Below, piece by piece: positions 6,293-6,443 of a stretch of DNA of 6,443 nucleotides. The position numbers were made by a program, and so were the translations under genes. The first letter of the stretch is position 1, and each line of letters begins with the position of its first letter. The notes beneath the pieces are model-generated. The model was not told the DNA's origin and did not search any database. It saw only the letters and a program-made list of their open reading frames with translations. The DNA is from Pseudomonas sp. GTDB taxonomy: Bacteria > Pseudomonadota > Gammaproteobacteria > Pseudomonadales > Pseudomonadaceae. The stretch spans positions 1-6,443 of the forward strand of contig JAQZAY010000224.1 in the NCBI GenBank assembly GCA_029239415.1. Reading direction: 5' to 3'.

Positions 6293-6443
6293 CTAGAGCT
6301 GCAAGCCGCCGCTTTCCTTGTGCAGCTTGCGCAAGTGCTCGCCGAGCAGTTTCAGGTTGGCTTCGTTGGCCTCCAGCTCGGCCAGGCGCTGGGGTTCGAG
6401 CAGGCGGCGCACTTCGCCGTCGAGGTCGGCACTGAGCAGGCTC
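6293..6443 (-). CDS. C-terminus of an unrecognised protein (partial)
   Basis: On the minus strand an open frame enters from the right edge and ends at TAG (6295-6293), giving 49 residues. The end reads ...LLSADLDGEVRRLLEPQRLAELEANEANLKLLGEHLRKLHKESGGLQL, quoted here only as landmarks: an acidic/basic amphipathic helical stretch (LEPQRLAELEANEANLKLLG) and the tail KESGGLQL. Codon use is typical of a GC-rich Pseudomonas gene (GC-ending codons almost throughout) and the reverse frame has no family character, so I judge it real. I cannot assign a family from this fragment. It lies in the same direction as the operon, 147 nt ahead of it, with a terminator-like hairpin and a candidate promoter between, so it is probably a separate transcription unit. 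Confidence 0.65.
   Translation of the reverse strand, partial: SLLSADLDGEVRRLLEPQRLAELEANEANLKLLGEHLRKLHKESGGLQL

Noticed and set aside
6211..6435. 74-residue plus-strand open frame at the right edge
   Set aside because: It opposes the better minus-strand coding frame ending at 6293 and its product is Arg/Ala-rich shadow.

Overview
The window is GC-rich DNA with densely packed genes that resembles a Pseudomonas or close gammaproteobacterial relative. That placement is inferred from base composition, codon style, the histidine kinase and an AlgU-like promoter, not from a marker gene. It is dominated by one minus-strand operon of four genes, transcribed right to left. Partial genes lie at both edges: the C-terminus of a sensor histidine kinase on the plus strand at the left, and the C-terminal 49 residues of an unrecognised minus-strand protein at the right.

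Operon, in order of transcription: (1) 6145-4769, a 458-residue cytoplasmic protein with six CxxC motifs (TackOD1-type metal-binding region) followed by a degenerate GGDEF domain. That domain has lost the GGDEF signature but keeps an RxxD motif at inhibitory-site spacing. (2) 4769-3441, a membrane-embedded family 2 glycosyltransferase with all processive-synthase motifs (D, DxD, xED, QxxRW). (3) 3426-1336, a 696-residue exported protein that joins a TolC-type outer-membrane factor to a C-terminal TIM-barrel, glycoside-hydrolase-like domain. (4) 1339-302, a 345-residue HlyD-type membrane fusion protein with one membrane anchor. The genes are tightly packed (1-nt overlap, 14-nt gap, 4-nt overlap), so co-expression and coupled translation are likely.

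Working model (inference): a synthase-dependent exopolysaccharide machine whose periplasmic and outer-membrane parts are of type I secretion design. The glycosyltransferase would polymerise and move the glycan across the inner membrane, in the place normally held by an ABC transporter. The HlyD-like protein would bridge to the TolC-like channel, and the fused hydrolase-like domain would sit in the periplasm to trim or edit the chain. The TackOD1/degenerate-GGDEF protein would be the regulator, plausibly a c-di-GMP receptor by analogy with PelD. Alg8/Alg44 (alginate) and BgsA/BgsB (rhizobial mixed-linkage glucan) are precedents for pairing a GT2 with an MFP-like protein. The TolC-hydrolase fusion and the TackOD1 regulator set this cluster apart, and I do not recognise a characterised system with this composition.

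Regulatory DNA: the 147-bp gap before the operon (6146-6292) is locally AT-richer. It holds a weak terminator-like hairpin for the upstream gene and a good match to an AlgU/sigma-22 promoter ending about 27 nt before the first start codon. An 11-bp perfect hairpin at 266-294 separates the operon's end from the convergent kinase gene. I saw no tRNA, rRNA, insertion sequence, CRISPR array or attachment site, and no stretch over 300 bases lacks a gene.
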